DNA from: Planctomycetota bacterium
GTDB taxonomy: Bacteria; Planctomycetota; Planctomycetia; Planctomycetales; Planctomycetaceae
Direction of reading: 5' to 3'
DNA length: 64,000 bases
Assembly: GCA_003388505.1 (NCBI GenBank)
Contig: QQVO01000078.1
Span: forward strand, 1 to 64,000
A program made the position numbers and the translations under genes. Each line of letters opens with the position of its first letter. Position 1 is the stretch's first letter. This document shows, piece by piece, positions 1-7,784 of the stretch. The notes beneath the pieces were generated by a model. The model was not told the origin of the DNA and did not search any database. It worked only from the letters and a program-made list of their open reading frames with translations.

Positions 1-679
1 AAAGCGGGCCCCGGAACGGCGCGACGTCTGTTTGAGATCCGGCGAGCCGGGTGACGCGTTGCAGGTTGGCTGGACGGGCTGAACCGGGGTGCGCTCATGG
101 TCGTCGCGCCAAAAGAACGGTGAGTGGATGGGGCTGGGGGCCGCTCAATCCGATGTGTGCCGTTGCGCCGCGCGATCGGCTGGAATGTTCGGACGCGATG
201 TGTGGGGGAGGAGGGCACGCAAAGCCGCAAAGCCGCAAAGCCGCGAAGTTGGCGAGGTGTCGGTGGGGTGAGGGTCGTCAATCGTCGGTTTTCGGCTGTC
301 AGTTATTGCACGTTTCGTGGCAGCGGGTCAGGCGATGGGGTCTGGCGTGAGTGCTCTCTGAAAGAGCGCGCGATGTTGCGCTGGGCGGCATTGTTGAGAC
401 GTGAATACTGAATGATGAACACGGAATTACGAATTTTGAAGCGGATGCCAAGTCAGCGGCCGGCTTTTCCCTCCAGTCGTCTGTGGTCAGTAACGGGTTT
501 CGGTGATTGGTCGAGATGGTGAATTCGTGCAGACGGTGCGGCTCGTGGTCATGTTTGAACTGCTTGCGGTGTGACACGGGGGCCGATCGCGGACGTTGGT
601 TGTTGACAGTCCCATCGTCGTCTGTGAATCGCACTGGTGTAGCCAGTGGAACCCGGCGCTGGCCCTGCGGGAGATTCCA
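1..679. other. Intergenic region with simple repeats; no convincing gene
   Basis: I see no credible coding sequence here; the short open frames lack ribosome sites and look like noise. At about 217-247 there is a run of an 8-base unit (gcaaagcc) repeated about three times with a degenerate fourth copy. At 631-652 there is a small palindrome, cactgg/ccagtg, whose context resembles the one at 28894-28914. Both look like the intergenic repeat DNA seen elsewhere in the window. Confidence 0.5.
631..652. repeat. Short palindromic repeat, CACTGG family, copy 1
   Basis: The sequence cactggtgtagccagtgg forms a short hairpin and is preceded by atcg. The same arrangement (atcg, cactggc, agccagtgg) recurs at 28894-28914 in front of the sulfite reductase gene. 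Both lie in non-coding DNA. This is a dispersed hairpin of unknown role. Confidence 0.55.
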
Positions 680-937
680 TTAGCAATTCTTGTTCTCGCG
701 AGCTACGTCGAGTAGCTCGTTCAGCCGAAGAAGAGCCAACTCATGATCTCGCCGGACGATTGCCAGGATTTCCTCGAAGCAGGACTCATTCAATCGCGAG
801 GCTTGCAATGCGTCAAACGAAAGTCGAAGGCAGTGGAAGAAATGCCGCAAGTCATGGGCAAGTGCTGCAAGGTCTTCGGCATCAGACCGACGAATCTTCT
901 GGTTCGACCGTCGTCTCGGTTGGTCGGACTTCATCAT
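680..937 (-). CDS. Small HisKA-like / hypothetical protein, 85 aa
   Basis: This is a short open frame on the same strand as the hybrid histidine kinase and 83 bp downstream of it. The N-terminal 20 residues are basic. The remainder looks like a two-helix alpha-helical hairpin. The segment LAALAHDLRHFFHCLRL (about residues 24-40) resembles the H-box helix of histidine kinases (AHDLR), and a second amphipathic helix follows. No ATPase domain is present, so if real it could be a free-standing dimerisation or phosphotransfer module for the neighbouring kinase. Two tandem ATG codons precede the frame, but the ribosome site is weak. The function is inference; the gene itself is only moderately supported. 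Confidence 0.45.
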   Translation of the reverse strand: MMKSDQPRRRSNQKIRRSDAEDLAALAHDLRHFFHCLRLSFDALQASRLNESCFEEILAIVRRDHELALLRLNELLDVARENKNC

Positions 938-1020
938 GCGAGTACCGATCTTACATGTCTGATGATTGACTGTTACGGCAGATTACCCGCCTACCACTTG
1001 CCGGTTTGTCCAATGGCCGT

Positions 1021-3417
1021 TTAGATTGACCCGTTCTCTGCAAGGAACTTTGGATGGATGGCCAATCGGGCGAGTTCATTCAAACCGACCGGCTTGACCA
1101 AATACTCATCACATCCGTTCTCTTCCGCGAGTCTGCGATGTTCGTCGTCTCCATGTCCCGTCAGGGCGACAATCAGCGTCTGATTGTGGGTGTCGAGTCG
1201 TCGCAATTCTCTCGCAACTTCCAACCCGTTCATATCTGGGAGCTCCAGGTCAAGAATGACCATCTCCGGTCCTGATTCCTGATACTGCTGTATAGCAGAC
1301 CTTCCATCGCCTGCAATCGTTGGCGAATGGCCAAGTGATTGCAGCAACAGGGCCGTGATCCTGGCAACTCCCGCCGCATCTTCTACAACCAAGACAAAGC
1401 GCGGTGGAGCTGAGATGTCTTGCAATGAAGTCGGGCTGTCAGCTTCACTCCCGTCTTTAGGTACGTAAGGGTCCAGTACTGGCAAGTTGACCGAAAATGT
1501 GCTTCCTTTGTTGGCACCGGCACTGGCCGCGCGAACGGAACCGCCGTGAAGTTCAACAAGTTGTTTGACCAGGCTCAAGCCCAGCCCCAATCCGCCCATC
1601 GAGCGTTTTCTGGACCGCTGTTCCTGCGTAAATGTCGAGAAAATATCTGCAAGAAGATCCGGTTCAATACCGACGCCGTTGTCTCGGACGTCGACAACTA
1701 CCGAATCCCTCTCCCTCGCGCAAGTCAGCCAGATCTTCCCTTCTTCTTCCGTGTACTTGGCTGCGTTGGTGAGTAGATTCGCGAAAACCTGAGTCAGTCG
1801 AATCAAGTCTCCGTCCAGCGCGATGGACTCTTCGTTGAATTCGACGACCAACTCCTGTCTCTTCTGGGAGATCAAAGGTCGGACAAGCTCGACGGCGCGT
1901 TCCACGATGGTCGATAATTCGACCGTCTCCCTCTTCAGCTCAATCTTTCCGTACGCCAACCGAGACGCATCCAGGAGATCGCTGATCAGCCGGCTCATCT
2001 GCTGCAATTGACGCTTTAAGGTTTCTCGGACTTCGCCGATCATTGTAATGTCAACGTCGTCTCGCTCAAGAAGTGCAACTGCGAACTGCATTGGAGCCAG
2101 CGGTCCGCGCAACTCGTGAGCCAGCATCGCGAGGAATTCGTTCTTCCGTCGATCGGCCCGTTCGAGCGCCTCAGTCTTTTCCTGACTTGCCTGATACTGG
2201 GCCGCCAATTCGGCGTTGGCTTTGGCCAGCTTTCGTTGCAGGGTGACCAGATTGTTATTCAGCCGACTCAGGTCGTCGTCGGTATCCCTCTCGACGAATT
2301 CGGTCGGGACAGAAGTGCCGCGAATGTCCGGGGCAACACGGGGAGTGCCAGTCTCACCTGACGATCGCAGAAACTGTTCTGCGATCTCGATTGCTGCGGT
2401 CGCATCACCGGGACCTGCATCGGCACCGATTCGTTTCCACAAGAACGGATCGACATTGAACGGGTGCCCCCCGGCCAGGATCTTGACGTGGGTGCACCCC
2501 TCGTGAGATCTCACCTCACGGATCACCTCGGCCAGGTTGAACAGGTGTTGGGTCATCGTTGTCGAAATCGCCAGAATGTTCGACCCACTGTTGACAAGTT
2601 CTTGCGTAATGCTGGTTGCCGGCGTGTTTGCTCCCAAATAGATCGTGTTCCAACCATTTGCTTCAAATAGATCTGCGATAATCCGCAGTCCGACCTCATG
2701 CAGTTCGTCACCGACACAGGTTGCCAGCAACGTCTTGTCGGTTTGCCCGCTCGTCAAAAAATACGGGTGCAATTGTGACATGACGAATTGGGTTGCTGCC
2801 GTGCAGTAGTGCTCTTGGGCGACACTGATGTCACCCGCCTGCCACAGACGTCCAAGCTCTCTCTGACTGGGTAGGATCACGTGGAGGTAGATGGACTCGA
2901 TGCCTACACCGTGGTTGATTGCGTCCACCACGAGGTCGACGGCCGAATCGCGACGTGCTGTGAGCAGGTGGTGTAGATAGTCCCGTTGCAGCTGGTCGTA
3001 CGGATTGCCAGTGGCTCCTCCGTCGCCTTGATCCTCTATTTCCACCGGGAGCGAGGCTGCGGCCTCGACCCAGCTGGCAATCTCGTGACTCACTTCTCTC
3101 GGGAACTGCAGTCGGACGGTCTCCAGGACTTTCCTCAGAATGTGATCAACTTCGTGAGTATACGGAGAAGCAGCTTTGGAGACCGTCGTCGACCAGCGTA
3201 GGTAGTCTTGGAACAAGCGGGGGGACGAGTACTCGACACAGGCTGCCAAAGTGAGGAGGAACGTTTCAACGTGCTGATTCGTTTGTTGATGGGTCGCGGA
3301 CGTTGACACCGTTTCGCCGGCCGGCAGCAGACCTTCAAGCCGAAGGGCGACGAGGTCTGCCAGCGTCCGCCGACCCTCCAAGAGCATTCGCGCCGACAAC
3401 TTGGACACGTTGGCCAT
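1021..3417 (-). CDS. Cobalamin-binding hybrid sensor histidine kinase with receiver domain
   Basis: The protein has 798 residues. Residues ~140-220 form a helical region like the four-helix bundle of B12 sensors and contain W192-x9-E202-H203. Residues ~225-350 are a B12-binding Rossmann domain with E238-L-H240-x-x-G243; H240 is the expected lower axial cobalt ligand. A coiled coil (~385-425) leads to HisKA (LAHELRGP, H434 phosphoacceptor), an HATPase_c domain with N-box NAAKY and G-boxes DNGVGI and GLGLGLSLV, and a C-terminal receiver (~673-785) with D in ILDLELPD and K in LVKP. The W-x9-EH motif is the signature of CarH/LitR adenosylcobalamin photoreceptors, so light sensing is plausible. 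There are no membrane segments, so it is cytoplasmic. The partner regulator is not in view. A GGTGGAG site lies upstream of the ATG. Confidence 0.93.
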   Translation of the reverse strand: MANVSKLSARMLLEGRRTLADLVALRLEGLLPAGETVSTSATHQQTNQHVETFLLTLAACVEYSSPRLFQDYLRWSTTVSKAASPYTHEVDHILRKVLETVRLQFPREVSHEIASWVEAAASLPVEIEDQGDGGATGNPYDQLQRDYLHHLLTARRDSAVDLVVDAINHGVGIESIYLHVILPSQRELGRLWQAGDISVAQEHYCTAATQFVMSQLHPYFLTSGQTDKTLLATCVGDELHEVGLRIIADLFEANGWNTIYLGANTPATSITQELVNSGSNILAISTTMTQHLFNLAEVIREVRSHEGCTHVKILAGGHPFNVDPFLWKRIGADAGPGDATAAIEIAEQFLRSSGETGTPRVAPDIRGTSVPTEFVERDTDDDLSRLNNNLVTLQRKLAKANAELAAQYQASQEKTEALERADRRKNEFLAMLAHELRGPLAPMQFAVALLERDDVDITMIGEVRETLKRQLQQMSRLISDLLDASRLAYGKIELKRETVELSTIVERAVELVRPLISQKRQELVVEFNEESIALDGDLIRLTQVFANLLTNAAKYTEEEGKIWLTCARERDSVVVDVRDNGVGIEPDLLADIFSTFTQEQRSRKRSMGGLGLGLSLVKQLVELHGGSVRAASAGANKGSTFSVNLPVLDPYVPKDGSEADSPTSLQDISAPPRFVLVVEDAAGVARITALLLQSLGHSPTIAGDGRSAIQQYQESGPEMVILDLELPDMNGLEVARELRRLDTHNQTLIVALTGHGDDEHRRLAEENGCDEYLVKPVGLNELARLAIHPKFLAENGSI

Positions 3418-3745
3418 TCAACAGACTCCACCTGAATTCACAAGTGCGGTAACCTTCCAGCATACCAGCCCGTGAACCCAGCCGCGAGGCGGACAAAGGC
3501 AGGCTTCGCGGGGTGGCCCGACCGGTCGGGAGACCGGTTGGGTTGCGCAGCAACGATACACCGCACCTGTACCAAGCGAACTCAAGGGCCGACTGCGAAT
3601 TCATCCTCTGTTTCCAGTGCCGGCGGCCAACGAATCGGCTTACCAACATCGTAAACCCGTCGTTTGACCATTTTCCCGGACTTCAGGTCGATTGGACGCA
3701 CACGATCGATCATCTCGTGCCTCCGGCGCCCGGCCGGGGTCGGCC

Positions 3746-3788
3746 GGGCCACCCCGCGAGTTCTGTGTCAACCACGGCCTTGGAAGGC
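3746..3788 (+). repeat. 43-bp direct repeat, left copy
   Basis: The segment starting gggccacccc and ending ccttggaagg recurs nearly identically at 4041-4083, about 295 bp downstream. The two copies bracket dispersed repeat copy A. They could be the ends of a duplicated or inserted unit. Confidence 0.6.
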
Positions 3789-4066
3789 TGTTGTTTACAC
3801 AAATCTCTCGACCCCCTTTCGAGTGACTCTCCGAGAGATACGAATGGAACGCGGATGACGACGGATTGCACCGATTTTCGCTGATTGTTTTCTTGCGTCT
3901 CGACGCCAAACGCTCCTGAATCGATGCGGTCTCGGCGATGCCGCCTCTTGAGGAATACCGCCGAAATCCGTGCTGATCCGCCAAATCCGCGAAAATCTGT
4001 GTCCTATTCGAGAATCGCCTGGGCCTGGTTTCTCGGGACCGGGCCACCCGGCGAGTTGTGTGTCAG
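3788..4066 (+). repeat. Dispersed ~250-nt intergenic repeat, copy A
   Basis: Landmarks in order: a ctctcg/cgagag hairpin, ggaacgcggatga, ccgattttcgctgatt, aatcgatgcggtctcg, ccgtgctgatccgcc, aaatccgcgaaaatctgtgt and a 3' end cgagttgtgtgtca. The same landmarks in the same order occur at 19575-19845 (minus), 36621-36857 and 62031-62264. All copies are intergenic, are shared as DNA in different frames, and have degraded edges. This looks like a non-coding dispersed element rather than a gene. Confidence 0.75.
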
Positions 4067-4083
4067 GCACGGCCTTGGAAGGC
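4041..4083 (+). repeat. 43-bp direct repeat, right copy
   Basis: Second copy of the segment at 3746-3788, with a few substitutions (for example gttctgtg becoming gttgtgtg). It overlaps the 3' end of dispersed repeat copy A. Confidence 0.6.
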
Positions 4084-4173
4084 CGTGGTACGGGTTTATT
4101 CGGGTTTCTCGCCGCCAAGCAATCCTCTGCCGCGAAATTCCGCCTGATCCGCGTCACCGGCGGTCGATTCGCT

Positions 4174-6330
4174 TCAGCGCGTGGGCGCCGGTCGGCCTTC
4201 GTTGCGCCACCAGCGGAGTTCGTAGCTGCCGTGTTCGGAGCAGGCGGCGATGTCGGGGCGGCCGTCGCCGTTGAGGTCGGCGATGATGACCTGGTTGGCG
4301 CTGCGCCAGTTGTTCTTGAGCAGATGCCGCGTCCAGTCTCCCTTTGGATCGCCCTGATTTTCGAACCAGACGACGCGGCCGGGATTGCGCCACGACGTGG
4401 CGGCGACGTCGATGTCTCCGTCGCCGTCCAGGTCTCCGGCGACCGCTTCAAACGCGTCGTCGAACTCGGGGCCGATAACGTGTTTCTGCCAGGGGCCTTC
4501 GAGAGTGCCTCCTGCGTTCTCATACCAGACGATCTGGTTGTCGGCCCGCCGCTGTGACGCATAGGGATCGTCGACTCCGGGGCGATAATAGAACCCGAGC
4601 GCCATCACGATGTCGATGTCTCCGTCGCCGTCCATGTCGGCCGGGTTCCCGTGGGCTGCGCACTCGGCTGCATCGTCGATCATAATTTTCCGCCACTTCA
4701 GTTCGTCTTCGCCTCCCTCGTTGAGGTAGAGAATCACCTGATCGGCCCGGCGTCCGGTGCCGAGCAGGTCGGCGTCCCCGTCGCCGTCGAAATCGGCGGT
4801 CCGCATGGTGCGGGTCTCAGGGACATCGGGATCGATCATGTGCTTGGCCCATTCGCCGTCGGCCGGGCTGCCGTCGTTCTCGAACCAGGCGAACTGGCTG
4901 CCGGGATACCAACTCGACGCGGCCACGTCGAGATCGCCGTCCCGGTCGAAGTCGGCCAGGTCGACGTCGTAGGCGCCGGGGAGATCGGTGGTCACCACAT
5001 GTCGCTGCCAGAGATTGCCGTCGAACGGCCGGCCGCTGTTCTCGAACCACAGCAGGTGCCCGTGGAGGTTCTTGACGATGACGACGTCGAGGTCTCCGTC
5101 GCCGTCGACGTCGCCCGGCATGTGCCGTTCGAGTCGTTCGGGGTCGTTCTCCTGGATGATGTGCTTCTTGAACGCGGCGTCGCCGTCGTTCTCGAAAAGG
5201 TAGAGCCTATTGTGCGGCTGGTAGTCGGCGCTGGTCAGGTCGAGGTCGCCGTCCTCGTCGATGTCGACGGCGGCGATGCCGTAGGCGTAGGCGTAGTCGC
5301 CGGCGATGAGGTGCTCGGAGAACCGGATTGCATCGGAGGCCGGGGCGTGGGCGTAGACATGGTCGAGCGCGGCCGCGAGATCGAGCCGCCGGAATGTGAG
5401 TTCCGTTCCTGGATCGTGGACTTCGACGCCGGTCTGCTGCATGATCTTGAGCATCGCCTCCGCGATGTTCGGCCCGTCGGCGGACCAGTCGTAGCCGGTT
5501 TCCTGAATGGCCTCGCGCAACAGGATGGCGGCTCCGCAGGCGATTGCATTCGATGACGACGTGGCCGCGGCGGGGACGACGAGGTCAATCTTCGTGTGCC
5601 GGTCGAGATAGACCTCGTCCTTGCCCGGCTTCACGGCTCCGATGGCGAAACAGTCCGGCTGGCAGGCGGGCCAGGAGATGCCGATCGTGTAGTTGTGATT
5701 GCCGGCCGGCGCGCTGACCCAGATTCCGAGTTTGCGGAGTTGTGTGAGTTTTTCGTCAATCGGCGTGGGAACAGGCTCGTCGTGCGCCTCGTCGTCGACC
5801 GGCGCCAGGTTGACCGTTGTGATCCGGTACTCTTCGTGATGATCGATAATCCACTGCAGCGCGGCCGAGACGGTCTCGCCGTCGGCCGTCTTGCAGTGAC
5901 AGCACTCCAGCGCCCGAATCACCGCGACCTGATTGTTGTACGCCACGCCCCACTTCCCGTTGTAATTGAGAGACGAGGGAATGCCGATCGTCGAGCCATG
6001 ATATCCCCGGCCTTCGTGACTCGGATCGTCGTCGTCGCTGACCGCGTCGTAGGCGACGAGCACCTTCGGCTGATCGGGGCCCGGTTCCGACCACTCCGGC
6101 ATCGACAGCTTGCAACCGTCGTCGACCAGCGCGAGCGTCTGCCCTTTGCCGAACGTCAGCAGGTGCTCGTATTTCTCCCACGACCGGACGATTCCCGCCT
6201 GCGCGAACGCCTCCCCCTGAATCGGTTCGCCCGCGAGAACCGAAGACGAGAGCGCGATCACGGTTGCTCCCATTGACAGCAACGACGCGGCAGTCATCCA
6301 ACCAAACAGGAACGTCGTCGCGTGTCGCAT
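4174..6330 (-). CDS. Secreted subtilase-like protein with C-terminal FG-GAP/VCBS propeller
   Basis: This reading has 718 residues. Start chosen at the ATG at 6330 because GAGGGA sits 7 bp upstream and a signal peptide (FLFGWMTAASLLSMGATVIAL, hydrophobic core) follows at once; a frame 29 codons longer lacks both. Residues ~60-330 resemble a subtilisin (S8) fold: Asp in LALVDDGCKL (~70), His in GYHGST (111), oxyanion Asn in APAGNHN (211) and Ser in ATSSSNAIACG (258), which aligns with GTSMAAPHVAG. The motif flanks are unusual, so activity is uncertain. Residues ~345-710 carry seven Asp-rich calcium loops of the type DxDGDGDxD, typical of FG-GAP/integrin-type propellers. It probably acts outside the cytoplasm. 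Divergent from the sialidase-like gene. Confidence 0.8.
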   Translation of the reverse strand: MRHATTFLFGWMTAASLLSMGATVIALSSSVLAGEPIQGEAFAQAGIVRSWEKYEHLLTFGKGQTLALVDDGCKLSMPEWSEPGPDQPKVLVAYDAVSDDDDPSHEGRGYHGSTIGIPSSLNYNGKWGVAYNNQVAVIRALECCHCKTADGETVSAALQWIIDHHEEYRITTVNLAPVDDEAHDEPVPTPIDEKLTQLRKLGIWVSAPAGNHNYTIGISWPACQPDCFAIGAVKPGKDEVYLDRHTKIDLVVPAAATSSSNAIACGAAILLREAIQETGYDWSADGPNIAEAMLKIMQQTGVEVHDPGTELTFRRLDLAAALDHVYAHAPASDAIRFSEHLIAGDYAYAYGIAAVDIDEDGDLDLTSADYQPHNRLYLFENDGDAAFKKHIIQENDPERLERHMPGDVDGDGDLDVVIVKNLHGHLLWFENSGRPFDGNLWQRHVVTTDLPGAYDVDLADFDRDGDLDVAASSWYPGSQFAWFENDGSPADGEWAKHMIDPDVPETRTMRTADFDGDGDADLLGTGRRADQVILYLNEGGEDELKWRKIMIDDAAECAAHGNPADMDGDGDIDIVMALGFYYRPGVDDPYASQRRADNQIVWYENAGGTLEGPWQKHVIGPEFDDAFEAVAGDLDGDGDIDVAATSWRNPGRVVWFENQGDPKGDWTRHLLKNNWRSANQVIIADLNGDGRPDIAACSEHGSYELRWWRNEGRPAPTR

Positions 6331-6429
6331 CGGAAATCCCTCGAATCCTGTCGAATCACACAGCTGCGGTGAAAGAATTGTACGTCCGCCCCCGTTACAA
6401 TCTCGGTCTTTCCGCAATGGAGCACAAGC

Positions 6430-7755
6430 ATGACGGTTTCGGCAAGTCGATTCGACGGTTTATGGCGTTCGTCGTTCCCGATGATGATCGCAACCGCACA
6501 ACTGGCCTGCGGCCTCTGCCGGGCCGATGAGCCGCCCTGGAAGCTGAATCAGCCGATCGTCGGCGTTGAGAAGGAGGTTTATCGAAAGAGTCCGGGACCG
6601 AAGGCCGCTGCTCTCGGGTGGACGTATTACGTCGGTCCCAGGTTGGAGCGGATGGAACGGCGCGGGGTGGAGCGGATTGACGACGTGCACGACGAGCAGC
6701 AGGCCCGCTGGTCGGAGGACAACGGTCGCACCTGGTCCGACTGGGTCGACACGCAGCCGTCGTCAAACGTCGTTTACGCCGGAGTCGTTGTCTGGGAGGG
6801 AGGGGTCTGCCGGGTCCACGATCCGGGCGCCGAACGGCTTGTTGAACTCTGGTTGCGGCAGATCAATCACCGAGGGCTGTATCACAATTTCACGTATTGG
6901 CGGACATCTGAGGACTTCGGCCGCACATGGAGCGAGCCGCAGCAGTTGTGTTATGAGGAGGGGGACCAATTCAATCCTAAGGATCCGCTGGCGGAAGGGT
7001 TTCTGCAGAAGAACCACGCGCACCCGGGCAGCAGCATTCTGATTCGCCGGGACGGGGCAATTGTGGCCTGCGTCAACCATGCGAACGCCGAGGGGGATCC
7101 GCAGAACAATCAGCGGCCCTGGCGGATGGGGGCGCTGTCGTTCGTTGGCGAATGGGACGAGCAGGCGGGTGACTATCGCTGGGAGGCGGGACGCCGCCTG
7201 GAAATCTCGCCCGACAAATCCTCCCGCGGCCTGATGGAAGCGGAGCCGGCCGAACTCGGTGACGGCCGGGTGCTGGTGGTTTGGCGTGGCTCCAACACGC
7301 CGACAACTCCTGGACGAAAATGGTACGCGGTTTCGGGCGACGGGGGCCTCACGTTTTCCGAACCGGCGGAGTGGAAGTACGACGACGGATCGTCATTCTA
7401 CTCACCGTCCTCGTACCACCGGATGATCCGTCACAGCGAAACCGAACGGTTGTACTGGTTCGGAAACATCTGTGAAGATCCACCGAGCGGAAACTCTCCG
7501 CGCTACCCGCTCGTGATCGCCGAAGTCGACGAGACGGTTCCGGCTCTGAAGAGGAACACGGTGACGGTGATCGACGACCGTCGCGACGACCAGCCCGCAG
7601 CGCTGCAGTTTTCGAACTTCTCACTCGTTGAAGATCGAGAAACCCACCAATTCGAACTGCAACTGACGACCTACGGTCAGGACCCGGGTAGTGTCTACAC
7701 AGCGGACAACTGGAAGTACCGGCTGACGCTCGCGGAGAACAAACCGCAGCCTTGA
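6430..7755 (+). CDS. Sialidase/BNR-repeat secreted protein
   Basis: A 441-residue protein with a short hydrophobic N-terminus that could be a signal peptide (about residues 14-32). Three Asp-box motifs are visible: SEDNGRTWS, SEDFGRTWS and SGDGGLTFS. These mark the six-bladed sialidase/neuraminidase propeller, and the length suits planctomycete exo-alpha-sialidase-like proteins. Many family members lack proven sialidase activity, so the substrate is open. GGAG precedes the ATG. The next gene (TPP enzyme) starts 29 bp downstream on the same strand, suggesting co-transcription. The gene is divergent from the FG-GAP protein, leaving a ~100 bp shared promoter region. Confidence 0.82.
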   Translation: MTVSASRFDGLWRSSFPMMIATAQLACGLCRADEPPWKLNQPIVGVEKEVYRKSPGPKAAALGWTYYVGPRLERMERRGVERIDDVHDEQQARWSEDNGRTWSDWVDTQPSSNVVYAGVVVWEGGVCRVHDPGAERLVELWLRQINHRGLYHNFTYWRTSEDFGRTWSEPQQLCYEEGDQFNPKDPLAEGFLQKNHAHPGSSILIRRDGAIVACVNHANAEGDPQNNQRPWRMGALSFVGEWDEQAGDYRWEAGRRLEISPDKSSRGLMEAEPAELGDGRVLVVWRGSNTPTTPGRKWYAVSGDGGLTFSEPAEWKYDDGSSFYSPSSYHRMIRHSETERLYWFGNICEDPPSGNSPRYPLVIAEVDETVPALKRNTVTVIDDRRDDQPAALQFSNFSLVEDRETHQFELQLTTYGQDPGSVYTADNWKYRLTLAENKPQP

Positions 7756-7784
7756 CGTAAACGCTGACCACCGGAGGACGCAAC

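Larger units (their letters stand above)
3418..4173. other. Repeat-filled intergenic region
   Basis: About 750 bp without a credible gene. It contains a strong hairpin at about 3508-3543 (ccgaccggtc/gaccggttgg), a pair of near-identical ~43-bp direct repeats (3746-3788 and 4041-4083), and between them one copy of the ~250-nt dispersed repeat. Small open frames crossing it only translate the repeat. Confidence 0.7.
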
